A stretch of DNA of 64,000 nucleotides from Bryobacteraceae bacterium (GTDB lineage: Bacteria > Acidobacteriota > Terriglobia > Bryobacterales > Bryobacteraceae): contig JAHCHE010000001.1 in assembly GCA_026129905.1 (NCBI GenBank), positions 496,001 to 560,000 on the forward strand, in the 5' to 3' direction. The notes beneath the pieces are model-generated. The model saw only the letters and a list, made by a program, of their open reading frames with translations. It was not told where the DNA came from and made no database searches. The translations under genes were made by a program, and so were the position numbers. Position 1 is the stretch's first letter. Each line of letters opens with the position of its first letter. Positions 34,997 to 43,455 of this stretch are shown piece after piece.

Positions 34997-35931
34997 TGAA
35001 ACAGGCGATGGAGCAGGCGCTCAGCGTTGTGATTCCGGCCTACAGCGAGGAAGGCGCGATTGCCCGGGTAGTCGCCGAAGTGCGCGGGATGCTGGATTCC
35101 CATGGCATCCGCGGCGAGATCGTCGTGGTGGACGACGGGTCGAAGGACCGCACGGCGCAGGCGGCATTCTCGGCGGGCGCGCGCGTCATCCGGCACCGCA
35201 GTAACCGCGGCTACGGCGCGGCGCTAAAAACGGGCATCAGCGCCGCGCGGCACGACGTCGTGGCGATCATCGACGCCGACGGCACCTACCCGGCTTCCGC
35301 GATTCCGGCGATGCTCGCCGAACTGAAGAACGCCGACATGGTCGTGGGCGCGCGGATCGGCAAGAACGTCAAGATCCCGCTCGTTCGCCGGCCGGCGAAG
35401 TGGGCGCTGAAGCACCTGGCGAACTACGTCACCGCCTCGAGCATCCCGGACCTGAACAGCGGCCTGCGGGTCTTTCGCCGTAACGTGGTTCTGCAGTACT
35501 TCCCTATTCTTCCCGAGCAGTTCAGTTGGACCACGACGATCACGCTGGCGATGCACTGCGACAAGTACGCGGTGCGCTACTATCCCGTCGACTACCGGCC
35601 CCGGGTGGGACGATCGAAGATCGTGCCGTGGGACGCGATGAGCTTCGCGGTGCTGATCCTGCGGACGGCGATGCTGTTCCGGCCGCTGCGGGTGTTTCTG
35701 CCGCTGGTGGCGATTTGCGGGCTCTATGGGGTGGCAAAAACGGCTCTGGACCTGTACCGGGACGGTTTCGTGTCGCCGTCGGCATCGGTGGCGCTGATGA
35801 GCGCGCTGCTGATTCTGATGATCGGCACCCTCGGCGACGCGATCGCGACGCGGCTGGGGCATCTCAACACGGGGCTGGTGGTCGGCGTTCAAACGCACGA
35901 GGAAGAAATGACGGAGGAAGTGGAACGGTGA
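34993..35931 (+). CDS. DPM1/GtrB-like polyprenyl-phosphate glycosyltransferase (GT2)
   Basis: A 312-residue protein from ATG 34993, overlapping the previous stop as ATGA. GT2 domain: LSVVIPAYSEEGAIARVVAE, EIVVVDDGSKDRT, NRGYGAALKTG, the metal site IIDADGTYP, and VVGARIGKN. Two C-terminal hydrophobic segments (about 228-250 and 262-285) anchor it. The text is typical of dolichyl/undecaprenyl-phosphate sugar synthases, so it likely makes the lipid-phosphate sugar used by the neighbouring GT-C enzyme. Its C-terminal tail is acidic (EEEMTEEVER). Confidence 0.88.
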   Translation: MMKQAMEQALSVVIPAYSEEGAIARVVAEVRGMLDSHGIRGEIVVVDDGSKDRTAQAAFSAGARVIRHRSNRGYGAALKTGISAARHDVVAIIDADGTYPASAIPAMLAELKNADMVVGARIGKNVKIPLVRRPAKWALKHLANYVTASSIPDLNSGLRVFRRNVVLQYFPILPEQFSWTTTITLAMHCDKYAVRYYPVDYRPRVGRSKIVPWDAMSFAVLILRTAMLFRPLRVFLPLVAICGLYGVAKTALDLYRDGFVSPSASVALMSALLILMIGTLGDAIATRLGHLNTGLVVGVQTHEEEMTEEVER

Positions 35932-36491
35932 TCTGGCTCCGGGCGTACCTGTTCGCGGGCTTGGTTGCCCACAAAGTGGTGTGGGAGTTGCTGAAGCGGC
36001 AGGGCGCCCCGCCGGCCAAGCGCCAACTCTCGACGCGGGAGCGCCTGGGGAAGCTGGCCAAGCAGGCGATCCTGATCGGCATCCTCGTGCAGACGCTGTT
36101 CCTGGATGTGTTTCCCATCGCCGAGGACGCCTGGGGGCTCCGGGTTGCCGGAACGGCGATCTACACGCTGGGGCTGCTGATGGCGATCTCCGCGCGGCTC
36201 CAGCTTGGCTCGAACTGGTCCGACATCGAAGCGGCGCAGGTGAAGCAGGAGCAGGCTGTCGTGGCAAACGGCATCTATCGCTGGGTACGCCATCCGATAT
36301 ACGCCGGCGATCTTCTCCTTCTGTTCGGTCTGGAGCTGGCGCTGAACTCGTGGCTCGTGCTCGGCGTCTTCGTTCTGGCGCCGGTGGTGCTGATGCAGGC
36401 CGTGCGGGAGGAAAAGATGCTGGTCAGGAATCTGCCCGGTTACGCCGAGTACTGTTCGAAAACCTGGCGTTTCGTACCATTCGTACTGTAG
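35928..36491 (+). CDS. Isoprenylcysteine methyltransferase-like (ICMT/PEMT) membrane protein
   Basis: A 187-residue protein with a GTG start that overlaps the preceding TGA (GTGA). It has hydrophobic segments at about 2-15, 43-62, 68-88 and 120-145. The C-terminal half carries the ICMT/PEMT signature: GIYRWVRHPIYAG, then REEKMLVRNLPGYAEYCSKTWRF. These integral-membrane enzymes transfer a methyl group from S-adenosylmethionine to lipid or isoprenoid-linked targets. Its place at the end of a glycan-lipid operon suggests a lipid carrier or an isoprenoid target, but the target is unknown. Confidence 0.85.
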   Translation: MIWLRAYLFAGLVAHKVVWELLKRQGAPPAKRQLSTRERLGKLAKQAILIGILVQTLFLDVFPIAEDAWGLRVAGTAIYTLGLLMAISARLQLGSNWSDIEAAQVKQEQAVVANGIYRWVRHPIYAGDLLLLFGLELALNSWLVLGVFVLAPVVLMQAVREEKMLVRNLPGYAEYCSKTWRFVPFVL

Positions 36492-36514
36492 GGCGACCGG
36501 TGGACGCGTTTTCC

Positions 36515-36542
36515 TTGGTACCCAGGGGGCGCATGCTATCGT
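36515..36542 (+). promoter_or_regulatory. Possible promoter of the radical SAM gene
   Basis: TTGGTA (36515-36520), 16 bases, TATCGT (36537-36542). The ATG at 36552 is 9 bases after the -10, so the leader would be about 3 bases. Only the -10 is close to consensus. Confidence 0.4.
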
Positions 36543-36551
36543 AGTGGATAT

Positions 36552-37700
36552 ATGAACGCCTGGGAACGGGTACGGCGGCATCTACGCATCACCTCGATGA
36601 ACTACGGCTGGGTTGACGCTCCGACGCCCCCGTTTCTGATCCTATTTATCAACTCTATCTGCAACCAGACGTGCGAGCACTGCTTTTACTGGCGCAACCT
36701 CAACCGCCGAGACGACCTCACGGTAGACGAACTGCAGAAGCTCTCCCAGGACCTGGGGCCGATCGAGAATCTCAACCTCTCGGGCGGGGAGCCCTTCCTG
36801 CGCAAGGAATTCGGCGAGATCTGCCGGTTCTTCATCCGGAACAACGGGGTCAAGCAGATCTACGTTCCGACCAACGGATCGTTCGCGGACCGGACCGTCA
36901 AGGCGCTCGAAGAGGTCTTTAAGGAGCCGGGACTGGAACTGTTCGCGGCGGAGCTTTCGCTGGACGGCATGCACGAGTTCCACGATTCGTTTCGCGGCAT
37001 GAAGGATGCGTTCGAGCGGTCGATGGGCACCTACGACGCGCTGGCCGAGATGCAGAAGCGCGAGCCGCGGCTGCGGATCCATTCCGTCTCGACGGTGACT
37101 GACACCAACGTTCACGAGATCCGGAGGCTGACGTCGTACCTTTACGAACGCTGCCCTCAGATGGACCATCACAACCTGGCCATCATCCGCGGCGACCGCA
37201 AGAACCCGTCGCTGCAAGGTCCAGCGTTGGAGGAATACAAGCGGCTGTACGACTACATGAAGTCGCTGTGGGCGCCGCGCGAGACCGGCCGCTACGGCGC
37301 CATCGTCGAGCCGCTGCTACAGGCGGCCAAGACCCGCACCTCCGTGGAGCGGCGCCAAGTGGTTCCGTGCCGCGCGGGGATTCTGACCGGCGTCGTCTAT
37401 TCGAATGGCGACGTAAGCCTGTGCGAAACGCACGCGCCGATCGGCAACATTCGTGAGAAGACGTTCCGGCAGATCTGGCATTCCGAAGAAGCGACGAAGC
37501 TTCGGGCGTCGATCGCGGCCAGGGAGTGTTACTGCACGAACGAAGTCTTCCTCTGGCCAAGCATCGTGTACCAGCCGCCGCAGTTGGTGAAGGTAATCGC
37601 CCAGGCGCGTCCGTGGGAAAAGCCGAAACCCGTCCCGCCGAGCGCCCCGCCTCCGCCGCCCTCCGAAGCGAAACCGCCCGAGCTGATCGTACTTCGGTAG
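36552..37700 (+). CDS. Radical SAM/SPASM domain protein
   Basis: A 382-residue protein. Cys37, Cys41 and Cys44 in CNQTCEHC form the radical-SAM [4Fe-4S] motif. NLSGGEPF (76-82) is the GGE-type SAM-binding motif. A C-terminal SPASM-like region has Cys residues in [27 protein letters not shown] and RECYCTNE for an extra cluster. The end is a proline-rich tail. Relatives modify peptides or small molecules, and some act in glycan or lipid pathways. No peptide precursor gene was found next to it. It follows the glycan operon by 60 bases and may have its own promoter. Confidence 0.9.
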   Translation: MNAWERVRRHLRITSMNYGWVDAPTPPFLILFINSICNQTCEHCFYWRNLNRRDDLTVDELQKLSQDLGPIENLNLSGGEPFLRKEFGEICRFFIRNNGVKQIYVPTNGSFADRTVKALEEVFKEPGLELFAAELSLDGMHEFHDSFRGMKDAFERSMGTYDALAEMQKREPRLRIHSVSTVTDTNVHEIRRLTSYLYERCPQMDHHNLAIIRGDRKNPSLQGPALEEYKRLYDYMKSLWAPRETGRYGAIVEPLLQAAKTRTSVERRQVVPCRAGILTGVVYSNGDVSLCETHAPIGNIREKTFRQIWHSEEATKLRASIAARECYCTNEVFLWPSIVYQPPQLVKVIAQARPWEKPKPVPPSAPPPPPSEAKPPELIVLR

Positions 37701-37832
37701 GGCGAATGCGCTCCAGAATGTGGCGCAAATATACGGCGTCGTCGCTCACAACGCCACTGCTTCGGCCAGGATCCGTTCGCGGAGGTAGGGGTGGAGACCT
37801 CTCACGGTTACCACCTCGACGCGGCGGCTCGC

Positions 37833-37877
37833 AAAAAAAACGGGAAACCGGCCGGCATTCGAGCCTTCCGGTTTCCC
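37833..37877 (-). terminator. Rho-independent terminator
   Basis: On the minus strand a 10-bp stem (GGGAAACCGG pairing with CCGGTTTCCC, plus-strand arms 37842-37851 and 37868-37877) is followed by GTTTTTTTT. It lies 27 bases past the stop of the coiled-coil gene and is the clearest intrinsic terminator in the window. Confidence 0.9.
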
Positions 37878-37903
37878 CCAGGAGCAGTGTTGAGGTTTAC
37901 TGC

Positions 37904-38752
37904 TTAGCGAGAGGCCGCTTGGACCTTTGGCGCCGACAGGTAGCCCACGATCCGGTCTTTCTTTACATCGTTGACCACGATCTCGTACGGCGTCCGGTAG
38001 CCGCCGGCGTAGAACTGAATCGGTTCATTGATCGTCCGGTCCTTCTTCTGGACGGTGCGATCGTCGGCGACGACATCCATCGTGAACTTGCCTTGCTTGG
38101 GGAAGGTCTTGCGCAGGACCAGGGAGACGTTGCCGACGCGCTGCGGGTCGCCTTTCTTGGAGATGTCGAACTCGAAGTAATGACGTTCGCCCAGTTCGCG
38201 AAGGGCCGCGAGTTCCTTGGCGTTGGTGGCGATCAGGCCGCTCTGGACTCCAAGGTCGCCTCTGACGCTCTTCAGGTCGCCAATGGCGGCCTCCAGGTCG
38301 GAGCGGGTCTGCGTGACGTCGCCCGCGACGCTGTTGACTTTTTCATCCGTCGCGGTCGCATTCTGCCTTACCTGGCCTAACTCGTCGGAAAACTGGGTGC
38401 TCTGCTTGCGATACTCTTCCGAAAGCTCCTTCACCAGTTGCTCGGCCCGCCGTTCGGCTTGCGTCTTGGCGCGGCCGGCGGCCGTGGAGGCCTGAGCCCG
38501 AGCATCGTCGAGTTGCCGTTGCAGTTCGGCGACCCGCTCGTCCGCCCTGGAGTTCCAAGCGCTGGTCTGCGCGGTCATCGAAGTGAACCGGGCCTGCAGG
38601 GATTCGTCGAGTTTCGCGACCTGGTCCTTGGTTTGCCCAATCTGCCAGACAGCATAAATATTGCCGGCGATCAGCGCCAGCACGAGAATCCACAGCGCCG
38701 CGTGGCCGCCCGATCTCGTCTTCTCCGTTTGCATCTGAGTTTGCTCTTCCAT
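37904..38752 (-). CDS. Membrane-anchored coiled-coil protein, function unknown
   Basis: A 282-residue protein from ATG 38752, chosen because AAGGAG lies just upstream; a longer in-frame ORF to 38929 adds unlikely sequence. A single membrane helix (about 19-37, WILVLALIAGNIYAVWQI) is followed by a long helical, heptad-rich region (about 40-180, QLDDARAQASTAAGRAKTQA and similar) and a C-terminal beta-like domain (about 190-275: HYFEFDISKKG, VSLVLRKTFPKQGKFTMDVV). The topology suggests a short cytoplasmic N-terminus and a periplasmic coiled coil. No known family is recognised. It stands alone, with its own terminator and a divergent neighbour. Confidence 0.85.
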   Translation of the reverse strand: MEEQTQMQTEKTRSGGHAALWILVLALIAGNIYAVWQIGQTKDQVAKLDESLQARFTSMTAQTSAWNSRADERVAELQRQLDDARAQASTAAGRAKTQAERRAEQLVKELSEEYRKQSTQFSDELGQVRQNATATDEKVNSVAGDVTQTRSDLEAAIGDLKSVRGDLGVQSGLIATNAKELAALRELGERHYFEFDISKKGDPQRVGNVSLVLRKTFPKQGKFTMDVVADDRTVQKKDRTINEPIQFYAGGYRTPYEIVVNDVKKDRIVGYLSAPKVQAASR

Positions 38753-38815
38753 GGGAACTCCTTCGTCCTTATCCGTTTGTCCGCCTCCCGGACCGGCCGT
38801 TGATCCGCTCCGACT

Positions 38816-38830
38816 TTGGCGTTGCGCCAA
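38816..38830. promoter_or_regulatory. Perfect 15-base palindrome, possible operator
   Basis: TTGGCG-TTG-CGCCAA is a perfect inverted repeat (arms of 6, spacer of 3), 64 bases upstream of the coiled-coil gene start. It is placed for a dimeric regulator, but no promoter elements were matched to it. Confidence 0.3.
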
Positions 38831-39022
38831 GATAGAAGCAAACCCGGGGCCAAACGACAGGGGAAGGCGCGGACATCGGGAACCTTTTGAAAACAGGCGA
38901 GAACATTTAACTCCGCCGGATAAAGGCAAGGCGGAAACTCCGTGTCGGAGTCACACTCCGTGTGAATGCGGAATGTGGAAACCGCCATCGCGTTGCGGCG
39001 CTACGCAAACGGCCAAATGATC

Positions 39023-39028
39023 TACGAT
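39023..39028 (+). promoter_or_regulatory. -10 hexamer TACGAT, probable near-leaderless promoter
   Basis: TACGAT is followed by 7 bases (AAAGGGC) and ATG 39036. The AAAGGG could act as a weak ribosome site only if transcription began earlier. Confidence 0.4.
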
Positions 39029-39035
39029 AAAGGGC

Positions 39036-40448
39036 ATGGGGTCCCCCGCCCGGGTTCTGGTCGTTGACGACGACGAAGACCAGCGAACAACGCTCGCCCG
39101 CATGGTCGCGGCTCTCGGCTATGACGCTCAGACGGCGTTCGACGGACAAGACGCGCTGGAGAAACTCGGCTCCTACCCGGCCCATGTGCTGGTTACGGAT
39201 CTTGTCATGCCCCGGCTGGACGGACGGGAACTGCTCCGGGCGCTTCGGCAGCACCACGGACCGCCGGCGATCGTGCTGACGGCTCACGGCAGCCTGGAAA
39301 AAGCGGTTTCCACCGTGAAGGATCTCGGCGCATTCTGGTACCTGGAAAAGCCGATCGAGATGCCGGAGCTGAGCCTGCTGCTGGAGCGGGCGGCTTCCCA
39401 GAGCCTGTTGCGGCAGGAAACGGACCGCCTACACCGCCAGCTCAGTTACCAGGGAATGCTGGTCGACCTGGTGGGCAAATCGCCGGCCATGCAGCAGGTG
39501 TTCTCGCTGATCCGGCAGGTGGCCGAGCACAACGCCTGCGTCCTGATCACGGGCGAGAGCGGCACCGGAAAGGAACTGGCGGCGCGCGCCATCCACCGGC
39601 TGAGCGCACGCAGCGGCCGACCGTTTATCGCGGTCAACTGCGCCGCCTTGCCGGAATCGCTGATCGAAAGCGAACTATTCGGCCACGAGAAAGGGTCGTT
39701 CACGGGCGCGGTGACCAGCCGGCCCGGCTGCTTCGAACTGGCGCACACCGGAACGCTGCTGCTCGACGAGATCGGCGAAATGCCCATCGGCACGCAGGCC
39801 AAATTACTGCGGGTGCTCGAGGATTCGCGTGTGCGGCGGCTGGGGGGCAAGGCGGAGTTTGCCACCGACGTGCACGTCATTGCGGCGACGAACCGCGATC
39901 CCGAGGAAGCCGTCCACAAGGGTCAGTTGCGGATGGACCTCTATTACCGGCTGAACGTGTTCCAAATCGCGCTGCCGCCGCTGCGCGAGCGCAAAGACGA
40001 CATCCCGCTGCTGGTGGAATCGATGCTCGGTCCGTTGAACGAGAAGTTCGGCTGCAAGGTGGCGGACGTCGAGCCGGAAGCGATGGCCGCGTTTCACAAG
40101 CACAACTGGCCGGGCAACGTGCGCGAACTTCGCAATGTGCTGTCGAGGGCCGTGATCCTGGCCGGCGAAGGGACCATCCAGATGAGGCATCTGCCGCCTG
40201 GCTTCGCCGGAAGCGTGCCGGCGGAACGGCCGGCGCCCAGGAGTTCGGAAGCGGGCCTGTTCATCCCCATCGGGTACACGGTGCGCGACGCCGAGCGGGT
40301 CCTGATCGAACGGACGCTGCAATACGCCGGCAACAACAAGACGAGGGCGGCGGCGATCCTCGGCATCGGCCTGAAGACGCTTCATACCAAGCTGAAGGAG
40401 TACCGGGAAGCGGACGGCCAGCCGGTGGCGACGGCCGAAGAAGCGTAG
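39036..40448 (+). CDS. Sigma-54-dependent response regulator, NtrC family
   Basis: A 470-residue protein. Receiver 5-118: acidic Asp11-Asp13, phospho-acceptor Asp55 (VLVTDLVMP), Lys105 (YLEKP). AAA+ domain 144-375: Walker A GESGTGKE (173-180), sigma-54 loop GSFTGA (220-225, usually GAFTGA), Walker B LLLDEIGE (241-248), and the arginine-finger region YYRLNVFQIALPPLRER. The Fis-type DNA-binding helix-turn-helix is at about 420-456 (NNKTRAAAILGIGLKTLHTKL). It would activate sigma-54 promoters once phosphorylated, probably by the kinase encoded 8 bases downstream. Target promoters were not found in this window. Confidence 0.95.
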   Translation: MGSPARVLVVDDDEDQRTTLARMVAALGYDAQTAFDGQDALEKLGSYPAHVLVTDLVMPRLDGRELLRALRQHHGPPAIVLTAHGSLEKAVSTVKDLGAFWYLEKPIEMPELSLLLERAASQSLLRQETDRLHRQLSYQGMLVDLVGKSPAMQQVFSLIRQVAEHNACVLITGESGTGKELAARAIHRLSARSGRPFIAVNCAALPESLIESELFGHEKGSFTGAVTSRPGCFELAHTGTLLLDEIGEMPIGTQAKLLRVLEDSRVRRLGGKAEFATDVHVIAATNRDPEEAVHKGQLRMDLYYRLNVFQIALPPLRERKDDIPLLVESMLGPLNEKFGCKVADVEPEAMAAFHKHNWPGNVRELRNVLSRAVILAGEGTIQMRHLPPGFAGSVPAERPAPRSSEAGLFIPIGYTVRDAERVLIERTLQYAGNNKTRAAAILGIGLKTLHTKLKEYREADGQPVATAEEA

Positions 40449-40455
40449 CGGGCTT

Positions 40456-42315
40456 ATGCAGCCGAAGACCCGGCTTACGCTGCTCATCGTGGCGCTGGTA
40501 GCCACCGTGGTGCTGCTCCTGTCCAGCCTCTACCTGTACAGCCTGGCAGGCTCCCGATTTCAGGACGTAATGGGGAACTCCCGCGTCGCGGCCGAACAGG
40601 TGAAGAACTACTTGTTACAGCGGGTGCGTGAGCAAACCCGCCTGCTTCCTCCGGCCGGCCTGGAGGAGACAAAGCTGATGTGGCGGCAGTTCGTGCGCGA
40701 CGATCCGCTGTTCACCAGCTTCCTGGTGGGCACGATCGCCAGTTCCAGCGGCGTGGTGGAGATCTTCATCACCGACGGCGAGGGGACGGTCCTGTCCACC
40801 TCGAACCCGATGCGGCTGGACCACAAGGCGGCGGCGGGGCGAAGCCTCGAGGCGTGGTCCGAGCAAAGCACATGGCGCAAGCTGTGGCAGATTTTGACGA
40901 GCAATGTCGACTATGAACTGCTGGTGCCGCTGGGCACGCCGCGCACCAACGAAGTGCTATTTACGGTTCGCGTGCTCGTGTCGCCGGTGTTGCTACGGAG
41001 CCTGGTACTGCCGCAATTGCGCGGACTCGCGCTGGTGAGCCTGCTCTCGATTGTCGGCTCGGCGGTGGCGGCCGGCATCCTGGCGAATATCGCCGCGCGG
41101 CCTCTGCGGCGCGTATCGCAGATGATCGATCTCATCGCGCAGGGCAGGCCGGAGGAACTGCCCCCCGCGACGCACGATCCGCAATTGGCTGCGCTGCAAT
41201 CGAAATTGACGCTGTTGGGCGAACAGATTCGGGGCGCCACCGAGAACGCCTCGCAGTTGCGGGGCAACGTGGCGCAGTTGCTGGAGAGGTTCGAGGACGC
41301 GGTGCTGCTGTTCGATCGGAACGACCGCCTGGTGATGGCCGGCAAGGCGACCGAACGGTTCCTCCCCCAAGGCCGCTGGGACCTGATCGGGCGATCGATC
41401 GAGGAGGTGTTTCCCGCCTCCACCCCCGTCGGCGCGATCGTGCAGACGAGCGCGCAACTGAATCGCTCGGTGAAGGACCATCTGGCCCAGATCGCGCAGC
41501 AGGAGGGAAAACCGGCGCGCGCGCTGGTGAGCATCGAAGTGCTGGAGGACTTCCCGTCGCGCCAGCGGCTGGGCACGATGGTCACGCTGCGCGACGCGGA
41601 ATCGCGGAGGCAGCTCGAATCGCAGTTGGACGTCTCCTACCGGCACGAGGCGATGGGACAGATTCTGCGCGGCGTGGCGCACGAAATCAAGAACCCGCTG
41701 AACGCGATCTACACCCACCTCCAACTGCTCCAGTTGGAAATCGCCGGCGAGGACGAGAAGCTGAAGCAGGAGGTGGACGTTATCAGCCGCGAAATCAAGC
41801 TGCTGGACCGCATGGTGGTGACGCTGCTGGATTTCACCCGTCCGCTCGAGATCAAGCGCGAGGAGACGGACCTGGCGGCACTGGCGGGCGAGGTCGCAAA
41901 GCTGGTTCGCCCGGAGGCGGCGAAAAAACAGGTGGCGGTGGAAATCGGGGGCGATTGCGAGAGCGCCGTCGTATCGGGCGATTACGGGCTGCTGCGGCAG
42001 GCGGTGATGAACGTTGTCAAGAACGCCGTCGAAAGCATGACCCGCCCTGGGACCATCCGCATCGAGGTCGCGCGGCATGACGACGCGTACGTGCTGGCGG
42101 TGGCCGACGAAGGATCGGGCATTCCGCCCGAGGTTCGCCCCAAGATCTTCAACCTCTATTTCACGACGAAGGGCCGCGGTTCCGGAATCGGTCTGGCCAT
42201 GTCGTACCGGGTGGCGCAACTCCACGACGGGACGCTCGAGTTCGACAGCGAGGTGGGCAAAGGCACCACTTTCCGCTTCCGGATCCCGAAGAGCGCCAGG
42301 CGCGCGGCCGCGTAG
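40456..42315 (+). CDS. Membrane sensor histidine kinase (NtrB-like), partner of the NtrC-type regulator
   Basis: A 619-residue kinase. Membrane helices at 8-30 and about 189-212 enclose a periplasmic sensor of about 155 residues (VVEIFITDGEGTVLSTSNP looks like a Cache/PAS-like strand). HAMP about 213-265, PAS about 275-380 (DAVLLFDRNDRLVMAGKATE), HisKA with H-box ILRGVAHEIKNPLNAI (His409), HATPase about 500-615 (N box NVVKNAVES, DEGSGI, GSGIGLAM). The gene follows the regulator by 7 bases, so the two form one operon and a cognate pair. The signal is unknown. Confidence 0.93.
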   Translation: MQPKTRLTLLIVALVATVVLLLSSLYLYSLAGSRFQDVMGNSRVAAEQVKNYLLQRVREQTRLLPPAGLEETKLMWRQFVRDDPLFTSFLVGTIASSSGVVEIFITDGEGTVLSTSNPMRLDHKAAAGRSLEAWSEQSTWRKLWQILTSNVDYELLVPLGTPRTNEVLFTVRVLVSPVLLRSLVLPQLRGLALVSLLSIVGSAVAAGILANIAARPLRRVSQMIDLIAQGRPEELPPATHDPQLAALQSKLTLLGEQIRGATENASQLRGNVAQLLERFEDAVLLFDRNDRLVMAGKATERFLPQGRWDLIGRSIEEVFPASTPVGAIVQTSAQLNRSVKDHLAQIAQQEGKPARALVSIEVLEDFPSRQRLGTMVTLRDAESRRQLESQLDVSYRHEAMGQILRGVAHEIKNPLNAIYTHLQLLQLEIAGEDEKLKQEVDVISREIKLLDRMVVTLLDFTRPLEIKREETDLAALAGEVAKLVRPEAAKKQVAVEIGGDCESAVVSGDYGLLRQAVMNVVKNAVESMTRPGTIRIEVARHDDAYVLAVADEGSGIPPEVRPKIFNLYFTTKGRGSGIGLAMSYRVAQLHDGTLEFDSEVGKGTTFRFRIPKSARRAAA

Positions 42316-42330
42316 GCCCTGGCGGCGCCG

Positions 42331-43455
42331 TCAGAGCAGCGCGCGGAGGTTTTCTTCCAACCGGGCGAGGTCGTCCTCCGAGTTGTAGAAGTGCACGGAG
42401 ACCCGGAGATTCCCGTGGCGCGCGGAGACCTGTACGCGGCGCGCTTTCAGCTCGCGGGCTAGGCGCGAGGCGTCGACGCCCTCGAAGCGCGCGGCGATCA
42501 CCGTGGAATCGTAGTACGGCTTTTCGTCGTACAGCAGCTTGCCGCCGAGGCCGCGCAGCAGGTCGCGGGTTTTGGCGGCCAGTTCCATTACCCGGCTCTG
42601 GATGTTCGCCGGGCCGAGTTCGAGCATGAGGTCGAGCGAGGCGCCCATCGCATACAGCAAGGGGAACGCGAGCATTCCGCCTTCGTATTTCTCCGCCGCC
42701 TCGACAAACTCCGGCGCGCCGTGGTGGAGGTTGTCCACCTGCCGCCAGTTCTTATGGCTGCGCCACCCGATGACCGCCGGGGCGAGGCGTTTGCGAAAGT
42801 CGGGATGGACGTACATGAAGCCGGCCCCGTTGGGCGAGAGCAGCCACTTATACCCGTGCAAGGCCATCATCGCGGGCTGGATTTCGACCGCGTCGAAGCA
42901 GAGAGCGCCAACGCTTTGCGTGCCGTCAAGGTAGAGCGGGATGTCGCGTTGGCGAAGAAAGGCGGAGACTTCGCGCAGAGGGGGCCGGAAGCCACTCGTG
43001 TAGTTCACCGTGCTCATGATCGCCAGGCGCGTGTTCGGCGTCAGCGCGTCGTAGAACTGCTCCCACGGCGTTTCCACCACCTCGACGCCGGACTCGCCAA
43101 GCAGAGCCGGGTAGTAGAGATTGTTCGGGAACTCGTCTCGCAGCGTGACGACGCGGTCTCCCGGACTCCAATGCATCCCGGCGACCAGCATGCCGAGCGC
43201 CGGCGCGGCGCCGGTGACAAACGCGATGTCCTCGGCGCGGCAGTTGATCAGGCGCGCGGCGGCTCCCCGGATGCGGTCGGCGTCGTCGAACCAGTCGAGG
43301 AAATCCCAGCAGGCCAATTCGTCGCGGTGCTGGAAGTGCCGGTTGACGGCTTCCACCGCGCGGCGGGGCAACTGCCCGAACGTGGCGGTGTTGAGAAACG
43401 TCCAGTTCTCCAGCGCGGGAAATTCGCGGCGCGCCGCCTGCCAGTCAACGGTCAT
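42331..43455 (-). CDS. Class V aminotransferase (cysteine desulfurase-like)
   Basis: A 374-residue PLP enzyme from ATG 43455. A longer ORF to 43515 would run deeper into proS. The PLP lysine is Lys203 in [11 protein letters not shown], with Asp177 in [10 protein letters not shown] contacting the pyridine nitrogen and [11 protein letters not shown] at the N-terminus. The overall match is to isopenicillin-N-epimerase/cysteine-desulfurase-like fold type I enzymes. The usual mobile cysteine of IscS/SufS is not obvious near residue 330, where the text is [12 protein letters not shown]. The substrate is uncertain. Its start overlaps the proS 3' end by 11 bases, so it is likely co-transcribed with proS. 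Confidence 0.85.
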   Translation of the reverse strand: MTVDWQAARREFPALENWTFLNTATFGQLPRRAVEAVNRHFQHRDELACWDFLDWFDDADRIRGAAARLINCRAEDIAFVTGAAPALGMLVAGMHWSPGDRVVTLRDEFPNNLYYPALLGESGVEVVETPWEQFYDALTPNTRLAIMSTVNYTSGFRPPLREVSAFLRQRDIPLYLDGTQSVGALCFDAVEIQPAMMALHGYKWLLSPNGAGFMYVHPDFRKRLAPAVIGWRSHKNWRQVDNLHHGAPEFVEAAEKYEGGMLAFPLLYAMGASLDLMLELGPANIQSRVMELAAKTRDLLRGLGGKLLYDEKPYYDSTVIAARFEGVDASRLARELKARRVQVSARHGNLRVSVHFYNSEDDLARLEENLRALL

